The position numbers and the translations under genes are program-made. This document shows, one piece after another, positions 8,886 to 17,382 of a stretch of DNA of 50,110 nucleotides. Every line of letters begins with the position of its first letter. Position 1 is the first letter of the stretch. The stretch comes from Alcanivoracaceae bacterium (lineage in GTDB: Bacteria; Pseudomonadota; Gammaproteobacteria; Pseudomonadales; Alcanivoracaceae). The notes beneath the pieces are model-generated. The model ran no database searches. It worked only from the letters and a program-made list of their open reading frames with translations, and had not been told where the DNA came from. The DNA is taken from positions 1 to 50,110 of the forward strand of contig JARGOL010000018.1 in NCBI GenBank assembly GCA_029212745.1. The letters are read 5' to 3'.

Positions 8886-9404
8886 ATGAAAAACCGTATC
8901 GTAGTATTGCTGGCGGGGGCCTGCCTGTCCCTGCTTTCGGGGTTGGCCGGGGCGGCAGACGAGGGGCTCTCCCGACAGATCCAGACGCTCAAAGAAGGCG
9001 TTCTGGACCTCAATCGTGACCTGACTATTCTGGAAAAGGAACTGCTCTACCCCAGTTCCGAAACCGCGTTTTTTGTGTCCGTGGATGTTGGTTCACCGAT
9101 TCGCCTGGTGGACGTGAACCTGACCCTGGACGGCCGTCATGTGGGTTACCACTTCTATAGTGAGCAGGAATTCGCCGCCTTGACCAAAGGTGGCATTCAT
9201 CGGGTGTACCAGGGCAATGTCACCAGCGGTCGTCACACACTGGAAGCCACTATCACCGGCTATGACCCACAGGGCCGTGATTACCAGAAAACCGCCAATC
9301 ACACCTTCACCAAGGGACCGGGTCGCAAAATGATCGAGCTCCGTGTTGTCGATGATCTTGATTCAGGACAGCACCGGTTCGAATTCCGCGAATGGAACCA
9401 GTAA
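8886..9404 (+). CDS. Exported protein, first gene of the TolQ/TonB-like operon
   Basis: A 172-residue secreted protein with a clear signal peptide (MKNRIVVLLAGACLSLLSGL, cleavage near residues 23-24). A short heptad-like helix follows (GLSRQIQTLKEGVLDLNRDL), then a beta-rich domain. No family recognised. The signal peptide puts it in the periplasm or outer membrane. The ribosome site is weak (AGG 9 bases before ATG). It opens a run of nine rightward genes, most of them overlapping, so it is probably a structural or accessory part of the same envelope machine. Confidence 0.83.
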   Translation: MKNRIVVLLAGACLSLLSGLAGAADEGLSRQIQTLKEGVLDLNRDLTILEKELLYPSSETAFFVSVDVGSPIRLVDVNLTLDGRHVGYHFYSEQEFAALTKGGIHRVYQGNVTSGRHTLEATITGYDPQGRDYQKTANHTFTKGPGRKMIELRVVDDLDSGQHRFEFREWNQ

Positions 9405-9417
9405 CGGGGTGGCCGGC

Positions 9418-11370
9418 GTGAATCGACGAACCCGCAGACATCCCGTCAGGACCACTGCCAGGGTCCTGCTGGCGTCCCTGTGCTCTATGGCCGCTGCTTC
9501 CCAGGCGGCCATCATCATTATGGGCAACGACCTGCCCACAGAACCCATGCCCCTTGGCATTGAGGAACAGCGCTATCTTGAATTCGGGTCAGTGACCTAC
9601 GACTTCTACAGCGACCACCGTTTTGCCGCACTGAACAAGCTTCTGGTGAACCGCAAGGAAGGCCTGTTCGATGCAGATACCGAATACGCTGAACTGATTC
9701 TCGGCACACTGTACGTGTCATTCGGCCTGCCAGAGCAGGCCGATGCGATCTTCAATCGTCTGCTGGAAAAAGACATCCTCGCCCAGACGCGTGCCCGTAC
9801 CTGGCTGGAAAAAGCCATGTTGGAGTATCGCCGGGGACGTTTTGAAAATGCCGCCGACGTACTGGCCAGCGACCGCACCGATGGCCTGCCACCAGAAGAA
9901 GATGCACGTCGCCACCTGGTGCTTGCCAACATTCGTATCCAGCAAGGCGAGTTCGGCGAGGCACTGGCGTCCCTGCACGCCATCCCCGGCCGCAGCCTTG
10001 AAGGCGGTTATGCCACCTACAATATGGGCGTCGCCATGATTCGGGCAGACCACGTCGGTGACGGTGTGCAGATGCTGCAATCCGTGATGAACATGGATGC
10101 GGGCGATGAGGAGATCAACGCTCTCAAGGACCGCGCCGCACTGGCGATCGGCCTGACAGAGTTGAAGCGCAAGAATTTCGACGCCTCACGTGAGGCACTG
10201 CTGACCATCCGTGCCGATGGCCCGTTTTCCAACGAAGCCCTGCTCGCCCTGGGCCTTACAAACTACGAGCGCAAGCAATACAAGAAATCGCTGCCAGTGC
10301 TTCTGGAGCTGGTGCGGCGAAACTCCAGCCATAACTCGGTGCAGGAAGCCCTGATGCTTGCGCCCCGGGCCTATGAGGAACTGGGGGCACTGCCGCAGGC
10401 TCTGGCCGGCTACCAGTTCGCCGCACAGAGCTACCGCGAGGAACTCAAGCAAGTCGAGCGCGCCATTCGCAACATTGATGACCCCAGCTGGATCGACCAG
10501 TTGATGGGAGACTCGGGCGCCGAACTGAACAATACCGACCCGATGGCTGCCCGAAGCAGCTATTCCATCAACGGCGGCCCCGAGATGGGCTATCTGTACA
10601 AGCTGTTCGCCTCGCATGAGTTCAATGAACTGTTCCAGCAATACGTGGAACTGGACCGGACCCTGATGCACTTGCGCAACTGGCAGCAGGAGATGCCTGC
10701 GCTGATGCAGGCGTTCGTCAACCAGCAGTCCAAGCTGGGCGCCAACCTGCCGGGCGTGAAAAGCAATCTGGTACAGGTACGCGGTTCCCAGAGGCAGCTC
10801 GGCGAGAAAGCCGCAGACCTTTCTGTCAGCATCCCCCAGACCCTGGACATGCGAAACCCGCAGGACCTGGCTTCCCTGCCACAACTGATCATGTGGGAAA
10901 AGATCCAGCAAATTGAGGCAGCCCTGGACGGCCGACCGTCCTCTGTCAGCACGAGGGCCTATCAGGAGCGGGTACGCCGTGCCCGTGGCCTGCTGCTTTT
11001 CACGATTGCAGAGGATGCACATGCCAACCGTGAGAAGCAGTTCGAATACAGCACCCGGCTTCTGGAGCAGACTGACCTGCTGGCTGTACGGGCCGAATCA
11101 GTCGAACAGCTGGTCAAGGATGCCACCTTGCATGTCCGTGGCGATATTGCCAGCAAACTGAATGCCAAGACCGGACAGATTGAAAACCTGATCCAGCAAA
11201 CAGAGGACCTGATGCAGCAGATGGGACAGGTCCTTAAAAACAATGCCCTCAGGGTGCTGGCCCAGAGCCGCCGCCGACTGGGGGACCAGCTGGGTGAAGC
11301 ACACCTGGCGATGGCCCGCTTGCAGGATGCATCCGTGGTAGAAAAGATTGAACAGGGGATAGCCCAGTGA
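9418..11370 (+). CDS. Exported TPR-repeat protein of the envelope operon
   Basis: A 650-residue periplasmic protein. I place the start at the GTG at 9418, 13 bases after the previous stop and behind GGGGTGG. This gives an Arg-rich signal peptide cleaved at about SQA-A (residues 30/31). The longer open frame to 9343 would overlap the previous gene and spoil the signal. Residues roughly 70-350 read as tetratricopeptide-like helix pairs (for example FGLPEQADAIFNRLLE and ALLALGLTNYERKQYKKSLP); the last 250 residues are long amphipathic helices, probably coiled coil. Its role is inferred to be scaffold or adaptor for the motor encoded downstream. Confidence 0.82.
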   Translation: MNRRTRRHPVRTTARVLLASLCSMAAASQAAIIIMGNDLPTEPMPLGIEEQRYLEFGSVTYDFYSDHRFAALNKLLVNRKEGLFDADTEYAELILGTLYVSFGLPEQADAIFNRLLEKDILAQTRARTWLEKAMLEYRRGRFENAADVLASDRTDGLPPEEDARRHLVLANIRIQQGEFGEALASLHAIPGRSLEGGYATYNMGVAMIRADHVGDGVQMLQSVMNMDAGDEEINALKDRAALAIGLTELKRKNFDASREALLTIRADGPFSNEALLALGLTNYERKQYKKSLPVLLELVRRNSSHNSVQEALMLAPRAYEELGALPQALAGYQFAAQSYREELKQVERAIRNIDDPSWIDQLMGDSGAELNNTDPMAARSSYSINGGPEMGYLYKLFASHEFNELFQQYVELDRTLMHLRNWQQEMPALMQAFVNQQSKLGANLPGVKSNLVQVRGSQRQLGEKAADLSVSIPQTLDMRNPQDLASLPQLIMWEKIQQIEAALDGRPSSVSTRAYQERVRRARGLLLFTIAEDAHANREKQFEYSTRLLEQTDLLAVRAESVEQLVKDATLHVRGDIASKLNAKTGQIENLIQQTEDLMQQMGQVLKNNALRVLAQSRRRLGDQLGEAHLAMARLQDASVVEKIEQGIAQ

Positions 11371-14300
11371 CCACCCTCGCCAGAAAGTACAGGAAGACAG
11401 CGCTGTGCGCGGCCGTGATCATGTGTGCCGGGTGTGCATCAAAACCGTCCGGCGAAATCACCGGGGATGTGCCCAATGCGGCGCGTTACAGCGGCACCAC
11501 GCTTGCTGACCTGGAAAGTACTGACATTACGGTTGAAACCCAAAGCCTGGACAACGCCTCGGCGGAGGGCGCGCTGGAAAGCTACCGGCGTGCGGTCGAG
11601 CTGTTCCAGGATCCGGAAAAACGCAGTAAATCCCTGCGGCGGATGGCCGACCTGGCTCTGGCGGCAGCAGAGGACGAGGGCGCGCGTAAAGCCGAGGCTG
11701 CCATGAGCACGGCGGAAGAGCCGCAGGTTTCGGATGCCGAGCTTGACCAGAACATCGACAAGATGCTCTATGAGAATTTCATGCGCGAGGCGCAGGAAAC
11801 AGAGAATCGCGAGGAGAAATATGCCCTCCTCGATCTTGCCGGCAGCATGGTCAATGATCTTGAAGGCGCCGAGCTGGAAACCGATTACAACACCGCGATC
11901 CTGCTTTACAAGACGCTGCTGGATACCAGTGAAAACCCCCAGGAACGTGCAGAGGCCTATTACCTCCTTGCCAAAGCATACGACCTGGCCGGCAAATGGG
12001 ACGAGTCACGCGCCACCCTGGATGCGCTGGTCAAGGAATACCCTGACAGCCAGTACTACACCGAAGCCCAGTTCCGTCGTGGCGAGATGCTTTTCTCAGA
12101 GGGCGATTTCGAATACTCCGCCCTGGCCTACAAGGAAGTCATTCGCACTGGCGGCGAGTCCGATTTCTATGAGCAAGCTGTCTACAAGCTTGGCTGGAGT
12201 GAATACAAGCTTGGCTATTATGAAAAGGCGCTGGCACAGTTCTTCACGCTGATCGACCACTTGCATGGCATGCCTGAGCTGGAAGACGAGAAGACCATGC
12301 AGGCGAAACTCATGCATGACACCCAGCGTGCTACGTCCCTCGCCTTCAGCCAGCTTGATGGTGCGGAAACAGTACGTGAGTGGTTTGCCAAGAATGGCCA
12401 CCGTGATTACGAGGCCGATGTCTACCGTTCACTGGGTGATGTCTACTTGCAACAAGAGCGTTTCCGGGACGCTGCGGTTTCATTCGATACGTTTGTCAAC
12501 GTCTACCCGGAAAGCCCGCTTGCGCCGGAATTCTCCAGCCGCAATATCCAGGCATACGAAAAAGGCGGCTTCCCCACGCTGGTACTGCCGGCCAAGGAAA
12601 AGTTTGTCGAGCGCTACGGCGTCCATTCAGCCTTCTGGGCGCGTTACCCGGATGCCCGCGACGCCTATGTGAACCTGCTAAAGGGGCACATCCTGGACCT
12701 GGCCAAGCATAACCATGCGCTGGCGCAGAAGGCCGGCAAGCCCGACGCCTACCTGGCGCCTGTGCGCTGGTACAAGGAATTCCTGGACACACCGCCCCCG
12801 GGAGACGAAAACGCAGAGGTCAACCATCTCTACGCCCAGGCACTGTTCTCGGCACAGCAATTCGAACAGGCCGTGGCCCAGTTCGAGAAAACCGCATATG
12901 GCTATGAGGGCTATGCGGATGCACCTGAGGCCGCCTACTTTGCCCTGGTGGCCTATCAGGCCCACATGAAAACCCTGCCTGCCGATTCAGAAGAGCAGCA
13001 GGCTGCCCTGGCGAGCTGGCGTGACCGGAAGATCAACAGCAGCCTGAAGTTTGCTGCCACCTACCCGGCCCATGAAAAAGTGCCTTCGGTGCTCTACAAC
13101 ATCATCGAAGACCAGCTGGCACAGAAGGATGTGGCAGCTGCCGTGAAAACAGCGGGCGTACTGGTCAACCGGAAACCACCACCGGAAGAGAAACTGCTCG
13201 TCTACGGCTGGCAGACGATCGCCAACGGCGAGTTCGACATGGGCCGCTACAAGGTCGCGGAGTTCGGCTACAGCAAGCTGCTGCAGTATCCCTCCCTGAC
13301 CGCCGAGCAGCGGAGCAGTTTCAGTGAGCGTCTGGCCGCATCCGTATACCGGCAGGCAGAAGCCCTTCAGGAGCGCGAGGAACTTGCGGCAGCAGCAGCG
13401 ATGTTCCTGCGCGTCGGACAGGTGTATCCACAGGCCGAAGTGCGCAAGAATGCGGACTTCGATGCCGCCACGCTGTACCTCAAGCTGGAGCAGTACGACA
13501 AGGCAATTCCTGTGCTCGAAGCGTTCCGCAAGCGCTATCCGGATGATCCGCTTAACGAAACCATCCCGGACAAGCTGGCTGTGGCCTACGAAAATACCGG
13601 CAATTTCTCGGCAGCCGCACTAGAGCTGGAGGCGATTGCGGCCAACTACGCGGGTGAAGACGAAGAGCTTGCTCGGCAGGCACTGTGGCAGGCTGCGGAA
13701 ATGCAGGACCGGGCCAAGCAACCGGCGGGTTCAATCCGGCTTTACAAGAAGTACGTCAACACCTATCCGCAGCCTTACGATTTTCGCGCAGAAGCCCAGT
13801 ATCGGCTGACCAATCTGTATGATGAGACCGGCAACCGTGACAACCGCCGCTTCTGGCTGGACAAGATCATTGACACCTACCGGGAAGCCGGCGGCGAAGC
13901 GTCCGATCGCGTGGCGTGGCTGGCAGCCTGGGCGTCATTCGATCTTGCCGAGGCGAAATACGCCGAGTTCGAATCGATCAAGCTGACACAGCCGCTGAAA
14001 GCGAGCCTCGGTCGCAAGACCAACGCCATGAAAGAAGCCCTCGAACGTTATGAGAGCATTGCCGCCATCGGCGTTTCCGAATATGCCACGGCCGCCAACT
14101 ACAAGATTGGCCAGATGTACCGGGTGCTGGCCCGTGACATGATGGATTCCGAGCGCCCGAACGGCCTCAGTGGCCTGGAGATGGAACAGTATGACCTGCT
14201 TCTTGAAGAGCAGGCCCTTCCCTACGAGGACCAGGCCATTGATCTCCTGATTGCCAACACGGACCTTGTCGGTGAAGGCATCTATGACAAATGGGTCAAG

Positions 14301-14387
14301 CAGAGCTTCTCGGAGCTGGCCAAATTGCTGCCCGGACGCTACGCCAAAGTAGAGCAGGTGGAGACCTATGTTGATATCATCTACTGA
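11367..14387 (+). CDS. Large TPR-repeat lipoprotein of the envelope operon
   Basis: A 1006-residue protein starting at a GTG whose last two bases overlap the preceding stop (GTGA). The N-terminus is a lipoprotein signal ending in CAGC (Cys23), although Cys rather than Leu occupies the -3 position of the lipobox. The residues after Cys23 (Ala-Ser) do not retain the protein in the inner membrane, so outer-membrane attachment is expected. The rest is many TPR-like units, for example AEAYYLLAKAYDLAGKWDES, FDAATLYLKLEQYDKAIPVL and AEAQYRLTNLYDETGNRDN. Large TPR proteins of this kind accompany the TolQ/TolR motor in the Myxococcus gliding machinery; that parallel is by architecture, not a measured match. 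Confidence 0.85.
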   Translation: MTTLARKYRKTALCAAVIMCAGCASKPSGEITGDVPNAARYSGTTLADLESTDITVETQSLDNASAEGALESYRRAVELFQDPEKRSKSLRRMADLALAAAEDEGARKAEAAMSTAEEPQVSDAELDQNIDKMLYENFMREAQETENREEKYALLDLAGSMVNDLEGAELETDYNTAILLYKTLLDTSENPQERAEAYYLLAKAYDLAGKWDESRATLDALVKEYPDSQYYTEAQFRRGEMLFSEGDFEYSALAYKEVIRTGGESDFYEQAVYKLGWSEYKLGYYEKALAQFFTLIDHLHGMPELEDEKTMQAKLMHDTQRATSLAFSQLDGAETVREWFAKNGHRDYEADVYRSLGDVYLQQERFRDAAVSFDTFVNVYPESPLAPEFSSRNIQAYEKGGFPTLVLPAKEKFVERYGVHSAFWARYPDARDAYVNLLKGHILDLAKHNHALAQKAGKPDAYLAPVRWYKEFLDTPPPGDENAEVNHLYAQALFSAQQFEQAVAQFEKTAYGYEGYADAPEAAYFALVAYQAHMKTLPADSEEQQAALASWRDRKINSSLKFAATYPAHEKVPSVLYNIIEDQLAQKDVAAAVKTAGVLVNRKPPPEEKLLVYGWQTIANGEFDMGRYKVAEFGYSKLLQYPSLTAEQRSSFSERLAASVYRQAEALQEREELAAAAAMFLRVGQVYPQAEVRKNADFDAATLYLKLEQYDKAIPVLEAFRKRYPDDPLNETIPDKLAVAYENTGNFSAAALELEAIAANYAGEDEELARQALWQAAEMQDRAKQPAGSIRLYKKYVNTYPQPYDFRAEAQYRLTNLYDETGNRDNRRFWLDKIIDTYREAGGEASDRVAWLAAWASFDLAEAKYAEFESIKLTQPLKASLGRKTNAMKEALERYESIAAIGVSEYATAANYKIGQMYRVLARDMMDSERPNGLSGLEMEQYDLLLEEQALPYEDQAIDLLIANTDLVGEGIYDKWVKQSFSELAKLLPGRYAKVEQVETYVDIIY

Positions 14388-15117
14388 TCACCGTTTGCTT
14401 CGCAGCCTGGCGGTGGCTTCCCTGCTTGTGCTGGGCGCCTGCTCGAGCAAAAAAGGCCTGGACCTGGACATGGATGGCGAAAAGCACGTCTCCAAGTACG
14501 CCGAGCAGCGCGAAGGTGAAGCGGCATCGGAAAGTGATGCCGTGCACATTCCGCCTGTACCTCACGATCCTTCCGTTGAAGGCCCGGCCCAGGAAGCCAT
14601 CCCGGAATATTTCCGCGCCATCCAGGCCGTCAAGGCTGGCAAGCTGAACGACGCGATGATCATGTTCCAGTCCCTGTCGAGCCGCTATCCACAACTGAGC
14701 GGCCCTTTGGTCAACCAGGGCCTGATCTATCTGGAGCAGGACAAGAACGAGGACGCCGAGACCGTTCTCAAGCAAGCCCTTGAGGTGAATGGCCAGAACC
14801 CCTATGCCTATAACGCACTGGGACTCGCCCTGCGCGAGCAGGGCAAGTTCGATGAGTCGCGCAGTGCCTATGAGTCGGCGCTGGCGCTGGATCCGAAATA
14901 CGCCCGAGCGCACTTCAACCTGGGCGTTCTGGCAGAGCTGTACATGCAGGACCTGAATCTGGCACTGAGCCACTTCCGCCTGTACCAGTCCCTGCAAAAA
15001 CAACCAGACCAGACTGTTGCCAACTGGATCGTTGACCTGGAGCGTCGTGCACCGGCACCACCACCTGCCACGGTGGCGCAACCGCAGCCAGAATCGCCAA
15101 ATGGAGAGGTGAACTGA
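14368..15117 (+). CDS. TPR lipoprotein of the envelope operon
   Basis: A 249-residue lipoprotein with a textbook lipobox LGAC (Cys25) followed by Ser-Ser, predicting sorting to the outer membrane. After a charged linker, residues about 75-215 contain three to four TPR units (PLVNQGLIYLEQDKNEDAET, YNALGLALREQGKFDESRSA, AHFNLGVLAELYMQDLNLAL). A Pro/Ala-rich tail closes the protein. The ATG at 14368 overlaps the upstream gene by 20 bases, so translation is probably coupled. Confidence 0.87.
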   Translation: MLISSTDHRLLRSLAVASLLVLGACSSKKGLDLDMDGEKHVSKYAEQREGEAASESDAVHIPPVPHDPSVEGPAQEAIPEYFRAIQAVKAGKLNDAMIMFQSLSSRYPQLSGPLVNQGLIYLEQDKNEDAETVLKQALEVNGQNPYAYNALGLALREQGKFDESRSAYESALALDPKYARAHFNLGVLAELYMQDLNLALSHFRLYQSLQKQPDQTVANWIVDLERRAPAPPPATVAQPQPESPNGEVN

Positions 15118-15118
15118 T

Positions 15119-15418
15119 ATGCGACATCTGACAATTCCACTGTTGCTGCTTCTCGCCGCAACGGCGTCGGCCGAGGAAACGAACACCGACCAGCCACCCG
15201 ACGTCGGCACCAACATCATCGGCACCCAGGAAGCCCCGACGGTCCTGAACGTTGTGCCGTGGAAGGACAAGGAAGTGAAGCTGGAGAAACGCGACCCCAC
15301 CTCTTCCCTGCTGGACCGGGTACTGGAGCCGCTGGACCAGGAAGTGCTACTGCGGGAAGTCGAGTACTACCGAATCCTCAACAAGGAAGAGGAAGGTGAC
15401 GACCTGTTTCTCGAGTAG
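15119..15418 (+). CDS. Small exported protein of the envelope operon
   Basis: A 99-residue protein beginning one base after the previous stop. It has a short signal peptide (MRHLTIPLLLLLAATASA) and a mature part of about 80 residues that is hydrophilic and acidic at its end (KEEEGDDLFLE). No family recognised. The position just before the motor genes suggests a small periplasmic accessory subunit. Confidence 0.8.
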   Translation: MRHLTIPLLLLLAATASAEETNTDQPPDVGTNIIGTQEAPTVLNVVPWKDKEVKLEKRDPTSSLLDRVLEPLDQEVLLREVEYYRILNKEEEGDDLFLE

Positions 15419-15434
15419 CGGTGTTGTGGTTTTT

Positions 15435-15453
15435 GCCTGCGCGTCCCGCAGGC
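15435..15453. other. Short GC hairpin inside the operon
   Basis: GCCTGCG (15435-15441) and CGCAGGC (15447-15453) form a 7-bp stem with a 5-base loop in the 171-base gap before the TolQ-type gene. A second small hairpin, GGGCA-TTCG-TGCCC, lies at 15540-15553. Neither is followed by a T run, so they are not clear terminators. They may set relative expression of the TPR and motor genes by mRNA stability. An internal promoter in this gap is possible but I see no convincing boxes. Confidence 0.35.
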
Positions 15454-15589
15454 GTTGAAATTACGCACAAACTCGCAAGGTTGCTGATGCAGCTGCGTGA
15501 AAATTCTGTTAAAACATCGGCCATAAGTATGGCTTAGGCGGGCATTCGTGCCCATTTAGAACAAAAAAACATCTGTCAGGAGAACACCC

Positions 15590-16303
15590 ATGCCGACCAC
15601 CGTGTCCCTCGATGCCGCTGCTGCCTCGGCTGCAGCTGATCCCGGCGCAATGGAAATCATCAAGGAGTTTATTGTCCAGGGTGGTGCATTCATGTGGCCC
15701 ATCCTGCTGGTTCTCGCCGTCGGCCTGATCATCGTCATCGAACGTGTGATCTACCTGCAGGCGACCAAGAGCCGCAACAAGAAGGTCTGGGACAACGTGT
15801 TCCCCCTGATTTCCAAAGGCCAGTTCCGGCAGGCCATGGAGCAGGTCAAGGAGAGCAAGACCGGCCTTGCGCGGGTTGTTGCCTATGGACTGGAACGCGC
15901 ACGGCTGTCGCGTCGTCACGATGACGTGGAGCTGGCCATGGAAGAGGGCCTGATGGAAGTCATGCCGCGCCTCGAGACCCGCACCCCCTACATCGCCACA
16001 CTGGCCAATATCGCCACCCTGCTGGGTCTGCTGGGTACGATTATCGGTCTTATCCAGGCGTTTACCGCCGTTGCCAGCGCGGACCCGGCACAGAAAGCCG
16101 ACCTGCTGTCAGCGTCCATCTCCGTTGCCATGAACACCACGGCATTCGGCCTGATGGCGGCAATTCCCCTGCTGCTGGCCTTCTCGTTCATCAATTCGAT
16201 GACCGGCAAGGTTGTGGACAGCATGGAGATGGCCTCGGTGAAGTTCCTGAACGTGTTCAGGCAGGTCACCATGCAACAGGAAAAGAACGCGGACGGCCAA
16301 TAA
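15590..16303 (+). CDS. MotA/TolQ/ExbB-type proton channel protein
   Basis: A 237-residue inner-membrane protein with the three-helix TolQ/ExbB layout. Helix 1 is about residues 33-52 (ending with the conserved Glu-Arg of IVIERVIYL). A cytoplasmic loop carries the LARVVAYGLERAR segment. Helix 2 contains GLLGTIIGLIQAF, and helix 3 NTTAFGLMAAIPLLLAF with the Thr/Ala residues that line the proton path. Together with the two ExbD-type genes that follow, it should form a proton-motive-force-driven rotary or pulling unit. It resembles Myxococcus AglR more than housekeeping TolQ, since no tolA, tolB or pal lies nearby. AGGAG precedes the ATG. Confidence 0.93.
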   Translation: MPTTVSLDAAAASAAADPGAMEIIKEFIVQGGAFMWPILLVLAVGLIIVIERVIYLQATKSRNKKVWDNVFPLISKGQFRQAMEQVKESKTGLARVVAYGLERARLSRRHDDVELAMEEGLMEVMPRLETRTPYIATLANIATLLGLLGTIIGLIQAFTAVASADPAQKADLLSASISVAMNTTAFGLMAAIPLLLAFSFINSMTGKVVDSMEMASVKFLNVFRQVTMQQEKNADGQ

Positions 16304-16342
16304 GCCGAAACCCATTGTCTAGCCTGTTGCAGAGGAGCCGGT

Positions 16343-16876
16343 ATGCGGTTACGTAAACGTGCGCGTGATACCGAGGTGGAACTCAATATTACTGCCTTCC
16401 TGAACCTGATGGTGGTGTTGATCCCGTTCCTGCTGCTGAACGCTGTTTTTGCGCAAGTCTCCGTTCTCCAGTTGAACTTGCCATCCAGCGAAGCGGCTCC
16501 GCCCTCGGATCCCGATGACAAAAAGCCCCTGGTGCTCGAAGTGCTGGTGTACGGCAACCGCTATGAGGTTGTTGACCGCCAGAGTGGGCCACTGAAAATC
16601 ATTGAAAACAATGCCGCCGGAGAGCACGACAAGGACGCCTTGCGCGACTTCCTGGTGAAAGTGAAGAAACAGTTCCCGGACATCTCTGATGTCACCATCC
16701 TCTGTGAGGATGACACCGACTACGAGCTGCTGATCCATACCATGGATACAGTGCGCTATTACAACGAGCTGGTGAACGGGACCAACATCAAACGGAACCT
16801 GTTCCCGGATATCGGGATTGGTGATGCGCCGCCAGATACGTCTGCGGCCGCTTCAGATACGGGAGGTGCGTCATGA
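16343..16876 (+). CDS. ExbD/TolR-type protein lacking the membrane aspartate
   Basis: A 177-residue protein with a basic cytoplasmic start (MRLRKRARDTEVELN), one membrane helix (about residues 17-38) and a periplasmic domain. In ExbD/TolR/MotB the proton-carrying Asp sits near the start of the helix; here the aligned position is Asn21 (NITAFLNLMVVLIPF), so this subunit should not carry protons itself. The rest of the fold is kept. It is followed directly by a second ExbD-type gene that does have the Asp, which suggests a heteromeric pair. The last 4 bases overlap the next gene (ATGA). Confidence 0.88.
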   Translation: MRLRKRARDTEVELNITAFLNLMVVLIPFLLLNAVFAQVSVLQLNLPSSEAAPPSDPDDKKPLVLEVLVYGNRYEVVDRQSGPLKIIENNAAGEHDKDALRDFLVKVKKQFPDISDVTILCEDDTDYELLIHTMDTVRYYNELVNGTNIKRNLFPDIGIGDAPPDTSAAASDTGGAS

Positions 16877-17382
16877 AGAAGTCGTCTCGCGCCAAGCGTA
16901 TGGAGCGCCGCCACAAGAAGAACCAGGCGGTAGCAGCGCTGAACCTGACGTCCCTGATGGACATCTTCACGATTCTGGTTTTCTTCCTGCTGGTGAACTC
17001 GTCCAACAGCCAACAGCTGCCGGACAACAAGGATATCGAGCTTCCCGAGTCCACTGCCCAGGAACTGCCCAGCGAAGTGCTGACAATACAGCTTAGCGGC
17101 AGGGACATCATCGTGCAGGATGTGAAGATCGCTTCTGTAACCGAAGTCATGGCCACAGAAGAGCCGACCATCCCTGCGCTGGTTGAAGAGCTGGAATTTC
17201 GCGCCAGCCGAAGCCTTCCTGTGCTCAATGAAGATGGCGAGCCGGAACGTGAGGTCATGGTGCTGGCGGACCGCGAAGTCCCCTACTCCCTGATCCGCCG
17301 GGTAATGCTCAGCTGCACGCAGACCGAATACAGCAAGATTTCCTTTGCCGTACTCAGGAAGGCGGAGGAAGAGCAACCATGA
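16873..17382 (+). CDS. ExbD/TolR-type protein with the canonical aspartate
   Basis: A 169-residue single-pass protein: strongly basic cytoplasmic N-terminus (KKSSRAKRMERRHKKN), helix from about residue 24 to 43 with the key Asp30 in LNLTSLMDIFTILVFF, then a periplasmic domain. Asp30 matches TolR Asp23 and ExbD Asp25, which take up protons through the TolQ/ExbB channel. Overlaps both neighbours by 4 bases (ATGA at each junction), so expression with the TonB-like protein and the Asn21 paralogue should be tightly linked. Confidence 0.92.
   Translation: MKKSSRAKRMERRHKKNQAVAALNLTSLMDIFTILVFFLLVNSSNSQQLPDNKDIELPESTAQELPSEVLTIQLSGRDIIVQDVKIASVTEVMATEEPTIPALVEELEFRASRSLPVLNEDGEPEREVMVLADREVPYSLIRRVMLSCTQTEYSKISFAVLRKAEEEQP

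Noticed and set aside
15435-15453. Terminator splitting the envelope operon
   Set aside because: A stem exists but no T run follows it, and gene order argues for one functional unit; an internal promoter remains possible.
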